In this document: in pieces, positions 14,696 to 23,133 of the stretch
Numbering within the stretch: the first letter of the stretch is position 1
Layout of the letters: every line of letters begins with the position of its first letter
Source: an uncultured Alphaproteobacteria bacterium
Lineage (GTDB): Bacteria; Pseudomonadota; Alphaproteobacteria; Rhodobacterales; Rhodobacteraceae
Length of the DNA stretch: 64,000 bases
NCBI GenBank assembly: GCA_902581005.1
Contig: CACHMT010000006.1
Coordinates: 17,333-81,332, forward strand
Direction of reading: 5' to 3'
Notes under the pieces: model-generated
Database searches by the model: none
What the model was told of the DNA's origin: nothing
Seen by the model: the letters and a program-made list of their open reading frames with translations, nothing else
Program-made: the position numbers and the translations under genes

Positions 14696-15175
14696 TTGAA
14701 AATATTTGTATTAGCAATCTTATATGGTCTGATTTGGATTTCCTTTTCAGGACATTTTGATTTTCTGTTGTTATCTTTTGGTGTTATATCAGTTTTGATG
14801 GTCTTATATATACTTCGACGTATGCGAGCAATTGATGACACCCCGATTAAGTTCCAAATGAATTTATTTAGCTTTATGAGTTATTGTTTTTGGCTACTAA
14901 AGGAAATATTGAAATCCAATATTGCAGTGACTAAGACAATATTAAGCCCACAGATAAAGATTAGACAAAATATGTTTGATGTACCCTTATCTCCTAAAAG
15001 CGAAGCGGCTCAAGTAATATTTGCAAACTCTATTACACTCACCCCAGGGACTATAACGGTTGAAACTGAGAAAAATAGTCTTTTGGTACACTCCCTAAAT
15101 TTCTCCAGTAGCACTGAAGATGAAATAGAAGACATGGGTAAGAGAGTAAGTAGGTGCGAGAGAAGAGGTTCATAA
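14696..15175 (+). CDS. mnhE: Mrp-type Na+/H+ antiporter subunit E
   Basis: This 159-residue membrane protein is the first gene of the Mrp-like operon. It has two or three N-terminal helices (residues 1-60) and the conserved cytoplasmic domain ending in NSITLTPGTITVETE near residue 110. The start is a TTG at 14696, because no ATG or GTG in frame gives the full first helix. In Mrp/Mbh complexes this subunit is needed for assembly rather than for ion passage. Subunit F follows three bases after its stop. Confidence 0.88.
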   Translation: MKIFVLAILYGLIWISFSGHFDFLLLSFGVISVLMVLYILRRMRAIDDTPIKFQMNLFSFMSYCFWLLKEILKSNIAVTKTILSPQIKIRQNMFDVPLSPKSEAAQVIFANSITLTPGTITVETEKNSLLVHSLNFSSSTEDEIEDMGKRVSRCERRGS

Positions 15176-15178
15176 AAA

Positions 15179-15466
15179 ATGTTTTATGTAGCGACCATCT
15201 CAATCGTCATTTCATTTATAATGGTACTCATCCGATTATTCTTAGGCCCAACATTATATGACAGAGTTCTAGCGTTAAATGCATTTGGCACGCTAGCTGT
15301 CCTGATGATAAGTATCGTTGGTTTTTTATTTGGCAGGCCCGATTTTCTCGATATCGCTTTATTATATGCACTACTAAATTTTATTGGCACAATCGCAATC
15401 CTTAAATTCTTTAGGTATAAAGAAATTGGTGACAAAAAAGCCTTGAGTAGAAAGAAAGCGCAATGA
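15179..15466 (+). CDS. mnhF: Mrp-type Na+/H+ antiporter subunit F
   Basis: This 95-residue protein has three hydrophobic helices, as in MrpF/MbhB. The motif RLFLGPTLYDRVLALNAFGT near residue 22 and FLDIALLYALLNFIGTIAIL near residue 60 are characteristic. An AGAGAAGAGG stretch upstream provides the ribosome-binding site. Its end overlaps the subunit G start by four bases, indicating coupled translation. Confidence 0.9.
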   Translation: MFYVATISIVISFIMVLIRLFLGPTLYDRVLALNAFGTLAVLMISIVGFLFGRPDFLDIALLYALLNFIGTIAILKFFRYKEIGDKKALSRKKAQ

Positions 15467-15777
15467 GTTTGTTGATCGAAATATGTAGTTGGATTTTTAT
15501 ACTCTTAGGATCGTTTTTGCTTTTAACTGGAAGCTTGGGCTTAATAAGGTTACCTGATTTTTGGTCAAGGCTACACGGTGCATCTATCAGTGATACAGGA
15601 GGTGTACTATTTTTAATTTTAGGAATGATGTTGCATGTCACGACCATATGGGTCTTTTTTAAACTTTTAGCTATAGCTATCTTTATTTTTATTTCCTCAC
15701 CCACGGCCTCGCATGCCATTGCTAATGCGGCATTTGTCACTTTAGGATACAAAAAAAAGAAGGGGGAAAGAAAATAG
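15463..15777 (+). CDS. mnhG: Mrp-type Na+/H+ antiporter subunit G
   Basis: This 104-residue membrane protein has three helices and the family motif GSLGLIRLPDFWSRLHGASI near residue 24, then DTGGVLFLILGMML. It is an accessory membrane subunit of Mrp/Mbh complexes. Its 3' end (AGGGGGAAAG) doubles as the probable ribosome-binding site of the next gene, which appears to begin within the stop-codon region. Confidence 0.9.
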   Translation: MSLLIEICSWIFILLGSFLLLTGSLGLIRLPDFWSRLHGASISDTGGVLFLILGMMLHVTTIWVFFKLLAIAIFIFISSPTASHAIANAAFVTLGYKKKKGERK

Positions 15778-16313
15778 AATTATTTATTATAATATGCTTC
15801 TTCATAATTTTGGTTACGATCGCAATTATGGCATTGACGTTAAAGCATCTCTTTGCAGTGATAATGTTATCGGGTGCCTTTAGCTTGGTGTCTGCAATGC
15901 TTTTTGTAGTGATGGATGCGGTTGACGTCGCCTTCACAGAAGCAGCTGTCGGGGCAGGGGTGTCTACTGTTTTGATGCTCGCAACAATGGCACTCACGGT
16001 TCGAGTTCAGAAAGAGACAAAGAAACCTATTTTACTACCGCTTGTAGTTGTTTGCCTTGTTGGTGTTTTGCTAATTTATGGAACTCTTGATATGCCGAAC
16101 TTTGGAGCTTTTGACTCGCCAGCTCAAGCACATCTTGGATCAACGTATCTAAATATTACTTATAAAGATATGGGAATACCAAATGTCGTAACAGGTATAT
16201 TGGCGAGCTATCGAGGATATGATACGTTAGGCGAAACAGTGGTTGTGCTGACAGCAGGTCTTGGAGTTATCCTGTTATTAAGTGGTCTCAAAGGAAGAAA
16301 AGATAAAGAGTGA
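15774..16313 (+). CDS. MbhD/MbhE-like subunit (DUF4040), equivalent of the MrpA C-terminus
   Basis: This protein of about 179 residues combines two modules that form the C-terminal part of MrpA in bacteria and are separate as MbhD and MbhE in archaea. The DUF4040 part shows LKHLFAVIMLSGAFSLVSAM and DVAFTEAAVGAGVSTVLMLA. The MbhE part shows PNVVTGILASYRGYDTLGET near residue 145. The start is unusual: no ATG, GTG or TTG occurs in frame between the upstream stop at 15723 and TTG 15810. ATA at 15774 has GGGGG seven bases upstream and gives the expected IELFIII N-terminal helix. TTG 15810 would cut into that helix and lacks a ribosome-binding site. Confidence 0.8.
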   Translation: MELFIIICFFIILVTIAIMALTLKHLFAVIMLSGAFSLVSAMLFVVMDAVDVAFTEAAVGAGVSTVLMLATMALTVRVQKETKKPILLPLVVVCLVGVLLIYGTLDMPNFGAFDSPAQAHLGSTYLNITYKDMGIPNVVTGILASYRGYDTLGETVVVLTAGLGVILLLSGLKGRKDKE

Positions 16314-16317
16314 GACT

Positions 16318-16758
16318 ATGAAACATCATTTAATTTTAAAAGTTATTACAAAATTTATGGTTGGAGTTATCGTTTTGTTCGGACTTTATGTGCAATTTCA
16401 TGGTGATTACTCTCCTGGAGGAGGTTTCCAAGCCGGTGTTATTATCGCTGCTGCATTTATACTTTATGGTATAGTCATGGGCCTGGAGAATGTACAAAAA
16501 GTAATGCCTATTTGGTTTGCACAGAAGGCGGCAGCATTGGGCGTTTTAGTATACGCACTAACGGGTGTTTTCTCAATTATCTTTGGATTTGAATTTTTAA
16601 ACTATCACGCAATTAGCCCCGAACACCCAAAACATGGGCAACACTATGGGATTATATTGGTTGAGCTGGGTGTTGGGATCACAGTAACTTTTGTAATGAT
16701 TGCTATTTATTATAGCTTTGCTGGTCGCACTCCGCGTTTAGACGATAAAGAGTGGTAA
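16318..16758 (+). CDS. mnhB: Mrp-type Na+/H+ antiporter subunit B
   Basis: This 146-residue membrane protein has four helices and the highly conserved LYVQFHGDYSPGGGFQAGVI motif near residue 22, the signature of MnhB/MbhF. I start it at ATG 16318, four bases after the preceding stop. An upstream in-frame ATG at 16282 would overlap the previous gene without family support. The RTPRLDDKEW tail is polar and cytoplasmic. Confidence 0.93.
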   Translation: MKHHLILKVITKFMVGVIVLFGLYVQFHGDYSPGGGFQAGVIIAAAFILYGIVMGLENVQKVMPIWFAQKAAALGVLVYALTGVFSIIFGFEFLNYHAISPEHPKHGQHYGIILVELGVGITVTFVMIAIYYSFAGRTPRLDDKEW

Positions 16759-16761
16759 GCC

Positions 16762-17181
16762 ATGGACAGTAATTTAAACTTCATATTTGGACACTTGCCA
16801 TACTGGTTATTCATTATACTCATGCTTTCAGGTCTCTTTATAGTTGTTTCACGAGGAAATCTGATCAAGAAAATTGTGGGATTAAACATTTTTCAAACAT
16901 CAGTTTTTATGTTTTATATTTCAATAGGAAAAATGAAGGGTGGTACAGCACCAATTCTGCTTGATAAGTCCGCTAATAATGCCGCAGTTATATATTCTAA
17001 CCCGCTTCCACATGTTCTCATTCTTACTGCAATTGTTGTCGGTATAGCCACTACTGCTTTAGGTTTAGCTTTAATAATAAAAATTCGAGAAGAGTATGAC
17101 ACGGTTGAAGAAGATGATATCCAAAAAATGGATCAAAATGACCTTAAGAAATATAATAAAAAGAATGTCATGGAGACTTAA
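16762..17181 (+). CDS. mnhC: Mrp-type Na+/H+ antiporter subunit C
   Basis: This 139-residue protein is homologous to NuoK and MrpC. It has three helices, the middle one containing IVGLNIFQTSVFMFYISIG, followed by the loop NPLPHVLILTAIVVGIATTA that is conserved in the family. The C-terminal tail is strongly charged (REEYDTVEEDD). It starts four bases after mnhB and is followed by the first antiporter-type subunit. Confidence 0.93.
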   Translation: MDSNLNFIFGHLPYWLFIILMLSGLFIVVSRGNLIKKIVGLNIFQTSVFMFYISIGKMKGGTAPILLDKSANNAAVIYSNPLPHVLILTAIVVGIATTALGLALIIKIREEYDTVEEDDIQKMDQNDLKKYNKKNVMET

Positions 17182-17187
17182 TAGTTA

Positions 17188-18687
17188 ATGGCCTCAGAAA
17201 TTAAACAGGGTACTTTAGAGTTGGTTAATCATTTACCAATTTTGCAGGTTATTACACCGATGTTGATAGCACCTATATTGGTTGTACTTAACAATAAGAC
17301 ATTGTCTTGGTTGTTAAGTTTTGTGGGCGCATTAGCGTGTCTATTTATATCAATCTTACTGATACAAGCTGTTAGTGACGGGAGCATTCTCACGTATTAC
17401 CTCGGCGGATGGGTGCCACCAATCGGAATTGAATACAGAATAGACGCCGTCAGCGCTATATTATTATTCCTGATATCAATTATAAGCGCAATTGTTCTGA
17501 TCTTTTCGTATTCTTCACTTCACGCAGAAATTCCTGAAGAAAAACATACTTTGTTTTACTCCTGCTTTCTATTGTGCCTTACCGGTTTGCTAGGTGTAGT
17601 AGCAACAGCTGATATTTTTAACGTTTTTGTCTTTTTAGAGATTTCAAGTTTATCCACCTATGTTTTGGTAGCACAAGGGGCCTTTCTTGATAGAAGAGCA
17701 CTTTCTGCTTCCTTTAATTATCTAATAATGGGCACCATTGGTGCAACTTTTTTTGTGATTGGTATTGGATATATATACATGGCGACTGGATCTCTAAACA
17801 TGATGGACATCGCGGAAAGAGTTAACCAATTCGGTGATAACAGAACTATTCAAGCGGGATTTGCCTTTATTGTTGTAGGGATGGGGCTTAAGCTTGCCAT
17901 GGTTCCTCTTCATGTGTGGTTGCCTAATGCTTATACCTTTGCACCTACTGTAGTTACCTGCTTTTTGGCTGCAACAGCGACCAAAGTTGCGCTTTATGTT
18001 TTGATCCGATTTGTATTTTCTGTGTTTAACTATGAAGATATTTTTGTCAATGAGCTCTTTTTTCTCCTTTTGATGCCTCTAGCAGTAATCGCAATGATTG
18101 CGGCATCAGTCATCGCCATTTTCAAACAGAATTTGAAGAAGCTACTTGCTTATTCTAGCCTTGCACAAATAGGGTATATGCTCCTTGGATTATCGTTAAT
18201 GAGTCAAAAAGGTCTTGCATCTTCATTAGTGCATATGGTTAATCATGGTTTCACAAAAGCAGCACTATTTATGTCTCTAGGTGCTTTTATGCTTAATACA
18301 AAAAATGTATATATAAAAAGCTTAAGTGGCCTTGGAAAATCGATGCCATTTACTTCAGCTGCTTTCGTAATCGGGGGGTTAAGTTTGATTGGCGTGCCTG
18401 GTACGGCTGGTTTTATAAGCAAATGGCTGCTTCTGGAAGCAGCACTTGAAACCGGGTATTGGTTAGTAGCAATTCTCATCATCGCATCGTCGCTCTTCGC
18501 AGTTATCTATGTTTGGAAGATAATTGAAGTTTTATACTTTTCAGAAAGTTCAGAGTCTTACAATGAAGTAAGCGTTCTTACGTTAATGCCTATATGGATA
18601 CTAGCTTTATTTTGTATTTTTCTAGGTATTAATACTAGTTTAACAGTGGATGTAGCTATCATGGCCACCGAAATTCTTTTTAAGTAG
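17188..18687 (+). CDS. mnhD: Mrp-type antiporter subunit D (NuoL/M/N family), first of three
   Basis: This 499-residue protein has about 14 helices of the proton-pumping ND2/4/5 family. Two key charged positions are present: Glu151 in FVFLEISSLSTYVLVA and Lys235 in GMGLKLAMVPLHVWLPNAY. A second ion-path Lys follows in ATKVALYVLIR, and KKLLAYSSLAQIGYMLLG marks the broken-helix region. It is closest to MrpD. Its stop is followed one base later by the GTG/ATG region of the second antiporter-type gene. Confidence 0.93.
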   Translation: MASEIKQGTLELVNHLPILQVITPMLIAPILVVLNNKTLSWLLSFVGALACLFISILLIQAVSDGSILTYYLGGWVPPIGIEYRIDAVSAILLFLISIISAIVLIFSYSSLHAEIPEEKHTLFYSCFLLCLTGLLGVVATADIFNVFVFLEISSLSTYVLVAQGAFLDRRALSASFNYLIMGTIGATFFVIGIGYIYMATGSLNMMDIAERVNQFGDNRTIQAGFAFIVVGMGLKLAMVPLHVWLPNAYTFAPTVVTCFLAATATKVALYVLIRFVFSVFNYEDIFVNELFFLLLMPLAVIAMIAASVIAIFKQNLKKLLAYSSLAQIGYMLLGLSLMSQKGLASSLVHMVNHGFTKAALFMSLGAFMLNTKNVYIKSLSGLGKSMPFTSAAFVIGGLSLIGVPGTAGFISKWLLLEAALETGYWLVAILIIASSLFAVIYVWKIIEVLYFSESSESYNEVSVLTLMPIWILALFCIFLGINTSLTVDVAIMATEILFK

Positions 18688-18697
18688 GGTGTATTTT

Positions 18698-20170
18698 ATG
18701 CCGATAGAGTTTTTAATATTTTTAACAGTTTTTACTCCGGCATTGGTAGGCGGGTTAAATTTAATTTTTAATAAAAAACCAAATGTCAGGGATACCGTTA
18801 CTTTACTAGGTGCACTGATAACATTTTATTTCAGTTTAAATATATTTCTCAGCTTTGATGGACAGGCAACACAATATAAGCTGGCAACCATAATGCCAGG
18901 TATTGATATTTCCTTTCATATTGAGCCTCTGGGCATCATATTTTCATTGTTGGCCTCAGGGCTTTGGATACTCACTCATATTTATGCGATTGGATATATG
19001 CGAGGAGCAAAGGAGAAAAACCATTCACGGTTCTTTTTCTTTTTTTCTGTGTCAATAGCCAGTGTTATGGGGATCTCATTCTCAGGTAATCTTTTCACAT
19101 TATTTCTATTCTATGAAATACTAACTCTCATTACTTTTCCATTAGTTTCTCATAAAGGTTCGACTGAAGCTTTGAGAGGAGCAAGAGTTTACCTATCAAT
19201 ACTATTAGGAACTTCAATTGGACTACAGTTGCTAGGAATAATTTGGATTTATTTTTCTGTTGGTACATTGGATTTTGTGAAAGGTGGTATATTAAATGGA
19301 TCCTTTGGATCCTTAGAGTTAATACTCCTCGTTGGTTTGTTTGCTTTTGGGATTGGGAAAGCAGCTTTATTCCCGTTCCACAGGTGGCTACCCGCTGCGA
19401 TGGTTGCTCCGACACCTGTCAGTGCTTTGCTACATGCTGTTGCTGTGGTTAAAGCGGGAGTTTTTACTGTTCTTAAAGTAGGTGTTTACATATTTGGGGT
19501 AGAGAGTTTGTCAGTATCGGGGGCAACAGATTGGCTAACTTGGTTAGCTTGTTTTTCAATTTTATTTGCTTCTCTGATAGCGATGACTAAGGATAATTTA
19601 AAAGCTAGGCTCGCTTATTCTACTATTAGTCAATTGGCTTATGTCGTACTTGCTTTCTCTCTCGCGAATAGTCTGGGCGTTTTAGGTGGAGCTCTACAAA
19701 TAGTTACCCATGCATTCGGAAAAATCACTTTATTTATGTGTGCCGGTTCTATTTATGTAGCAACCAAGAAAACAAATATAAGTAATATGCAGGGATTGGG
19801 AAGAGTGATGCCAATTACGTTTTTAAGTTTTCTTATAGGCGCCATTTCGATAATAGGGCTTCCTCCGATGAGTGGATCTTGGGCAAAATGGTTTTTAATA
19901 TTGTCATCTCTTGAAGCAGACAAGCAGTTCGTGGTTTTAGTCCTATTAATAAGTTCCCTCTTGAATATTGCTTATCTTTTGCCATTAGTGGCAAAGGGCT
20001 TTTATCTTAACCCTATAGATCAGACAGAAACCAAAAGTTTTAAAGAACCAAGTGCACTTGTTTGGCTGCCGCCCGCAATTACAGCTAGTATCTCGTTCCT
20101 TTTGTTTTTTTACGTAGGCTATATAAGAGATTTTATGATTAATTTTGGTTTAGTGAGCTTAGGAAATTAA
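18698..20170 (+). CDS. Mrp-type antiporter subunit, NuoL/M/N family, second of three
   Basis: This 490-residue paralog of MnhD keeps the charged residues needed for ion translocation: Glu140 in LFYEILTLITFPL and Lys221 in FGIGKAALFPFHRWLPAAM, then VVKAGVFTVLK. The ATG at 18698 has GTAGGG about seven bases upstream. A GTG at 18689 would add three residues. The next gene starts immediately after its stop. In Mrp nomenclature it could be called a second D subunit or the pump part of a split A subunit; I cannot decide by eye. Confidence 0.88.
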   Translation: MPIEFLIFLTVFTPALVGGLNLIFNKKPNVRDTVTLLGALITFYFSLNIFLSFDGQATQYKLATIMPGIDISFHIEPLGIIFSLLASGLWILTHIYAIGYMRGAKEKNHSRFFFFFSVSIASVMGISFSGNLFTLFLFYEILTLITFPLVSHKGSTEALRGARVYLSILLGTSIGLQLLGIIWIYFSVGTLDFVKGGILNGSFGSLELILLVGLFAFGIGKAALFPFHRWLPAAMVAPTPVSALLHAVAVVKAGVFTVLKVGVYIFGVESLSVSGATDWLTWLACFSILFASLIAMTKDNLKARLAYSTISQLAYVVLAFSLANSLGVLGGALQIVTHAFGKITLFMCAGSIYVATKKTNISNMQGLGRVMPITFLSFLIGAISIIGLPPMSGSWAKWFLILSSLEADKQFVVLVLLISSLLNIAYLLPLVAKGFYLNPIDQTETKSFKEPSALVWLPPAITASISFLLFFYVGYIRDFMINFGLVSLGN

Positions 20171-20461
20171 ATGAGATTTAACCCATTCATATTTTTTGAG
20201 AAAGCTAGCCGACTTCGAGCTCTACTGGTTGCATTCTTAATTCTGTGCTTTTGCTTATTCGCGATAGATTTTTTTGTTAAGAGATATGTCTATTTTGAGA
20301 TTGAGAGTACTTATAATTTTTATAGCATTTATGGTTTTATAATGTTTTCAATTATAATATTTGGATCACGATTACTAAGGTTGCTTTTGGGCAGACAAGA
20401 AAATTTCTATGCCAAAAAAGCAGTGGACAGTGAAGATTATCCAGGCATGGAGGAAAAGTAA
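20171..20461 (+). CDS. Small membrane protein embedded in the Mrp operon
   Basis: This 96-residue protein has two hydrophobic helices, at about residues 17-36 and 50-68. A basic cytoplasmic segment (GSRLLRLLLGRQENFY) follows, then an acidic tail. Its start abuts the stop of the second antiporter-type gene and its stop abuts the start of the third, so it is surely expressed with the complex. It does not match standard Mrp subunits A to G that I recognise and may be a lineage-specific accessory subunit. Confidence 0.75.
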   Translation: MRFNPFIFFEKASRLRALLVAFLILCFCLFAIDFFVKRYVYFEIESTYNFYSIYGFIMFSIIIFGSRLLRLLLGRQENFYAKKAVDSEDYPGMEEK

Positions 20462-22156
20462 ATGTTAGCAACACTTCCTCTCCCATTTTTCTTTTTTATA
20501 GGAGGACTAGTATCAATATTTCTACCTAAAGGGGCTGTAAAGTCTTCTTTCGTCTGCTTAGTTCCTGTTATAGCGCTGTTAGTGTTACTTAATGGGGACT
20601 GGGAAGCGGGTTTTAAGATACAGTTTTTGGGACTTGAACTGAATTTTATGAGGGTAGATAATCTTTCCACCGTATTCGGAATTATTTTTTGTATTGCTGC
20701 TTTCCTGGGTAATTTATTTGCATTCCATCTTCGTGAAAGTACGCAGCCCTTTGTAGCTCTTATTTATTCAGGGGCAGCTATAGGAGCAGTTTTCGCTGGG
20801 GATCTTATTACGCTTTTTGTTTATTGGGAGCTTACTGCTATATCATCCGTTTTTCTAATATGGGCTCGGAAAACCGAGGGCGCTTATCATGCTGGCATGC
20901 GCTACCTTATCATTCAAGTTTTATCAGGAGTTGTATTGCTTTTCGGTGTTGCACTTTTTTACTTTGAGACTGGATCAATATCGTTTGTAAAAATGGAGCT
21001 AAATAGTTGGGCAACCGCATTAATTTTTGTTGCTTTTGGCATAAAGTGTGCTTTTCCATTTATGCATAATTGGCTTCAAGACAGCTATCCGTCGGCTACT
21101 ATAACAGGCACAGTGATACTTTCCGCCTTTACCACAAAACTTGCAGTTTACGCGTTGGCACGAGGATTTCCAGGTACAGAACTTCTGATATATATTGGGG
21201 CTGCAATGACAGTATTCCCCATTTTCTTTGCAGAGGTAGAGAATGATTTAAGAAAGGTGTTAGCGTATAGCCTAAATAATCAACTTGGCTTTATGGTTGT
21301 CGGTGTTGGCGTTGGCACAGAGTTAGCCCTAAATGGTACTGCGGCACACGCTTTTTCTCATATATTGTATAAAGCACTACTCTTTATGAGCGTCGGTGCT
21401 GTTCTTTTTAGAACAGGTACCTCTAGAGCGTCGGAGTTGGGAGGCTTGTACAGGACTATGCCTTTAACAGCAATCTTTTGCCTTATTGGAGCCGCATCGA
21501 TATCTGCTTTCCCTCTATTTTCTGGATTTGTTAGCAAATCGCTAATTATGAGTGGAGCAGGAAAGGAACACTATCAGTTTATTTGGTTAATTCTTGTTTT
21601 TGCGTCGGCTGGCGTTTTATCGCATTCTGGGATAAAAGTTCCCTACTTTACTTTTTTTCATCATGACTCAGGCAAAAGACCGAACGAAGCACCTGTTCAC
21701 ATGTTACTAGCGATGGGATTGACGGCAACCCTTTGCATCTATATAGGTATTTTCCCAAATAATTTATATGCAATAATGCCTTTTGAAGTGAAATACGATC
21801 CATATACTTTTGAACATATCCTGACACAGCTACAATTATTATGCTTTGCTATTCTAGCTTTCTACATTTTAAGTAAATTAAACCAACTACCATCTGAAAC
21901 ACGCTCAATAAACTTAGATTTTGATTGGACCTATCGAGTATTCTTACCCTCTATAATTGGTAAACTGTTAATATTTCTTGAAGCAGCTGAACAAAAAGGA
22001 TTGAAGCTTTTCAACAAATCGTTGCGTTCTTTTATAGATAAAGTGTATCACGTTTCTGGACCAGAAGGTGTTATGACAAGAATACTTACATCTGGAACTA
22101 TGGTTCTCTTCATTGCTATTGTACTATTAGTTGTTTTGGGAATTATTCTTCTTTAA
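20462..22156 (+). CDS. Mrp-type antiporter subunit, NuoL/M/N family, third of three
   Basis: This 564-residue antiporter-type subunit is longer than the other two. Glu123 (VYWELTAISSVFLIW) and Lys195 (FGIKCAFPFMHNWLQDSYPS) occupy the ion-path positions, with a further Lys in AFTTKLAVYALARG and LRKVLAYSLNNQLGFMVVG downstream. The C-terminal extension after about residue 440 adds a soluble stretch and a final helix. It ends the operon and converges on the hydroxyacid dehydrogenase gene with a four-base overlap. Confidence 0.88.
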   Translation: MLATLPLPFFFFIGGLVSIFLPKGAVKSSFVCLVPVIALLVLLNGDWEAGFKIQFLGLELNFMRVDNLSTVFGIIFCIAAFLGNLFAFHLRESTQPFVALIYSGAAIGAVFAGDLITLFVYWELTAISSVFLIWARKTEGAYHAGMRYLIIQVLSGVVLLFGVALFYFETGSISFVKMELNSWATALIFVAFGIKCAFPFMHNWLQDSYPSATITGTVILSAFTTKLAVYALARGFPGTELLIYIGAAMTVFPIFFAEVENDLRKVLAYSLNNQLGFMVVGVGVGTELALNGTAAHAFSHILYKALLFMSVGAVLFRTGTSRASELGGLYRTMPLTAIFCLIGAASISAFPLFSGFVSKSLIMSGAGKEHYQFIWLILVFASAGVLSHSGIKVPYFTFFHHDSGKRPNEAPVHMLLAMGLTATLCIYIGIFPNNLYAIMPFEVKYDPYTFEHILTQLQLLCFAILAFYILSKLNQLPSETRSINLDFDWTYRVFLPSIIGKLLIFLEAAEQKGLKLFNKSLRSFIDKVYHVSGPEGVMTRILTSGTMVLFIAIVLLVVLGIILL

Positions 22157-23133
22157 TAAAAACGCTTTTTTTCTACCAAACCTAAGGGCTGCAAACCTTT
22201 ATTTAGTCTATCAATATTTATCAGTATAGATTTAATAGAGCTTCTCAATCGTGTTGGAGCAGATATGTGGGGGGTAACGGTCACTCTGTCATGTGACCAA
22301 AAGGGGTGTTCAAGTGGCAAAGGCTCCTCGTCAAATACATCTAATGTACATGCAGAGAGTTTTCCACTATCAAGTGCTTTTAGAAGGTCATTATCTTCAA
22401 TTAATCCTCCTCTCCCGGCATTAATCAAAATTGCTCCAGTCTTTGCCATTTTAAGTGATTCCGAGTTAATAATAGTTTGGGTTTTCTCTGTGAGTGGTAG
22501 TAGTAGTATTAAGAAATCTGAAGTTGAGAGTATTTTCACCAAACCTTCTGACCCTACTAATGATCGTACTCCCTTAAGTTTTTTTTTTGTTGCAGACCAA
22601 CCTGTTACATTAAAATTTAGTTTATTAAGTTTTTCTGCAGTTGCTGATCCCAAAGTCCCAAGGCCTAAGATTCCAATATTAATTTGATTTGCAAGCAATC
22701 TTTCTTTGTTGTAAATCTTCCACCCTGTTTTATCTGGCCTTATAAATTCATCAAGATCAAGGTGGTACCTCATGACATGAGCGGTACACCATTCTGCCAT
22801 ACATTCTGTCATCTCTACATCAATTAATCTTACCAACGGTTGCTGGATGGTTTTGTTTAAAAGCGTTTTTTCAACTCCTGCAAATATAGAGAATATTACG
22901 GTATCATCTGGGAAAATGGAAAAGTCGGAGATGTCACTTTCATCAGCATATATGATTGCATCGACTTCATTACTTCTCGACATATCTTCTATTATGTTAT
23001 ATTTCAAGGCTTGGGATTCGATTTCTTCTGCAAGAACTTTTTTGTATTCTGCTGTTTTAGATCCAGTTGAAATAAAAATATTCAAATCAGAAGCCAATAT
23101 TCTTGTGCACGTGTGCACTTTGGATGAGTCCAA
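22153..23133 (-). CDS. D-2-hydroxyacid dehydrogenase (GhrA-like)
   Basis: This NAD(P)-dependent oxidoreductase of about 315-326 residues resembles glyoxylate/hydroxypyruvate reductase A. The Rossmann domain has INIGILGLGTLGSATAEKLN near residue 150. The catalytic Arg lies in LINAGRGGLIEDNDLL near residue 240, the Glu in LDVFDEEPLPLEHPFW near residue 268 and the His in VTVTPHISAPTR near residue 290. The first start is TTG 23133, which overlaps rodA by 47 bases. A TTG at 23097 gives a more typical N-terminus (ASDLNIFISTG) with 11 bases of overlap, and neither has a strong ribosome-binding site. The substrate is probably glyoxylate or hydroxypyruvate. Confidence 0.85.
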   Translation of the reverse strand: MDSSKVHTCTRILASDLNIFISTGSKTAEYKKVLAEEIESQALKYNIIEDMSRSNEVDAIIYADESDISDFSIFPDDTVIFSIFAGVEKTLLNKTIQQPLVRLIDVEMTECMAEWCTAHVMRYHLDLDEFIRPDKTGWKIYNKERLLANQINIGILGLGTLGSATAEKLNKLNFNVTGWSATKKKLKGVRSLVGSEGLVKILSTSDFLILLLPLTEKTQTIINSESLKMAKTGAILINAGRGGLIEDNDLLKALDSGKLSACTLDVFDEEPLPLEHPFWSHDRVTVTPHISAPTRLRSSIKSILINIDRLNKGLQPLGLVEKKRFY

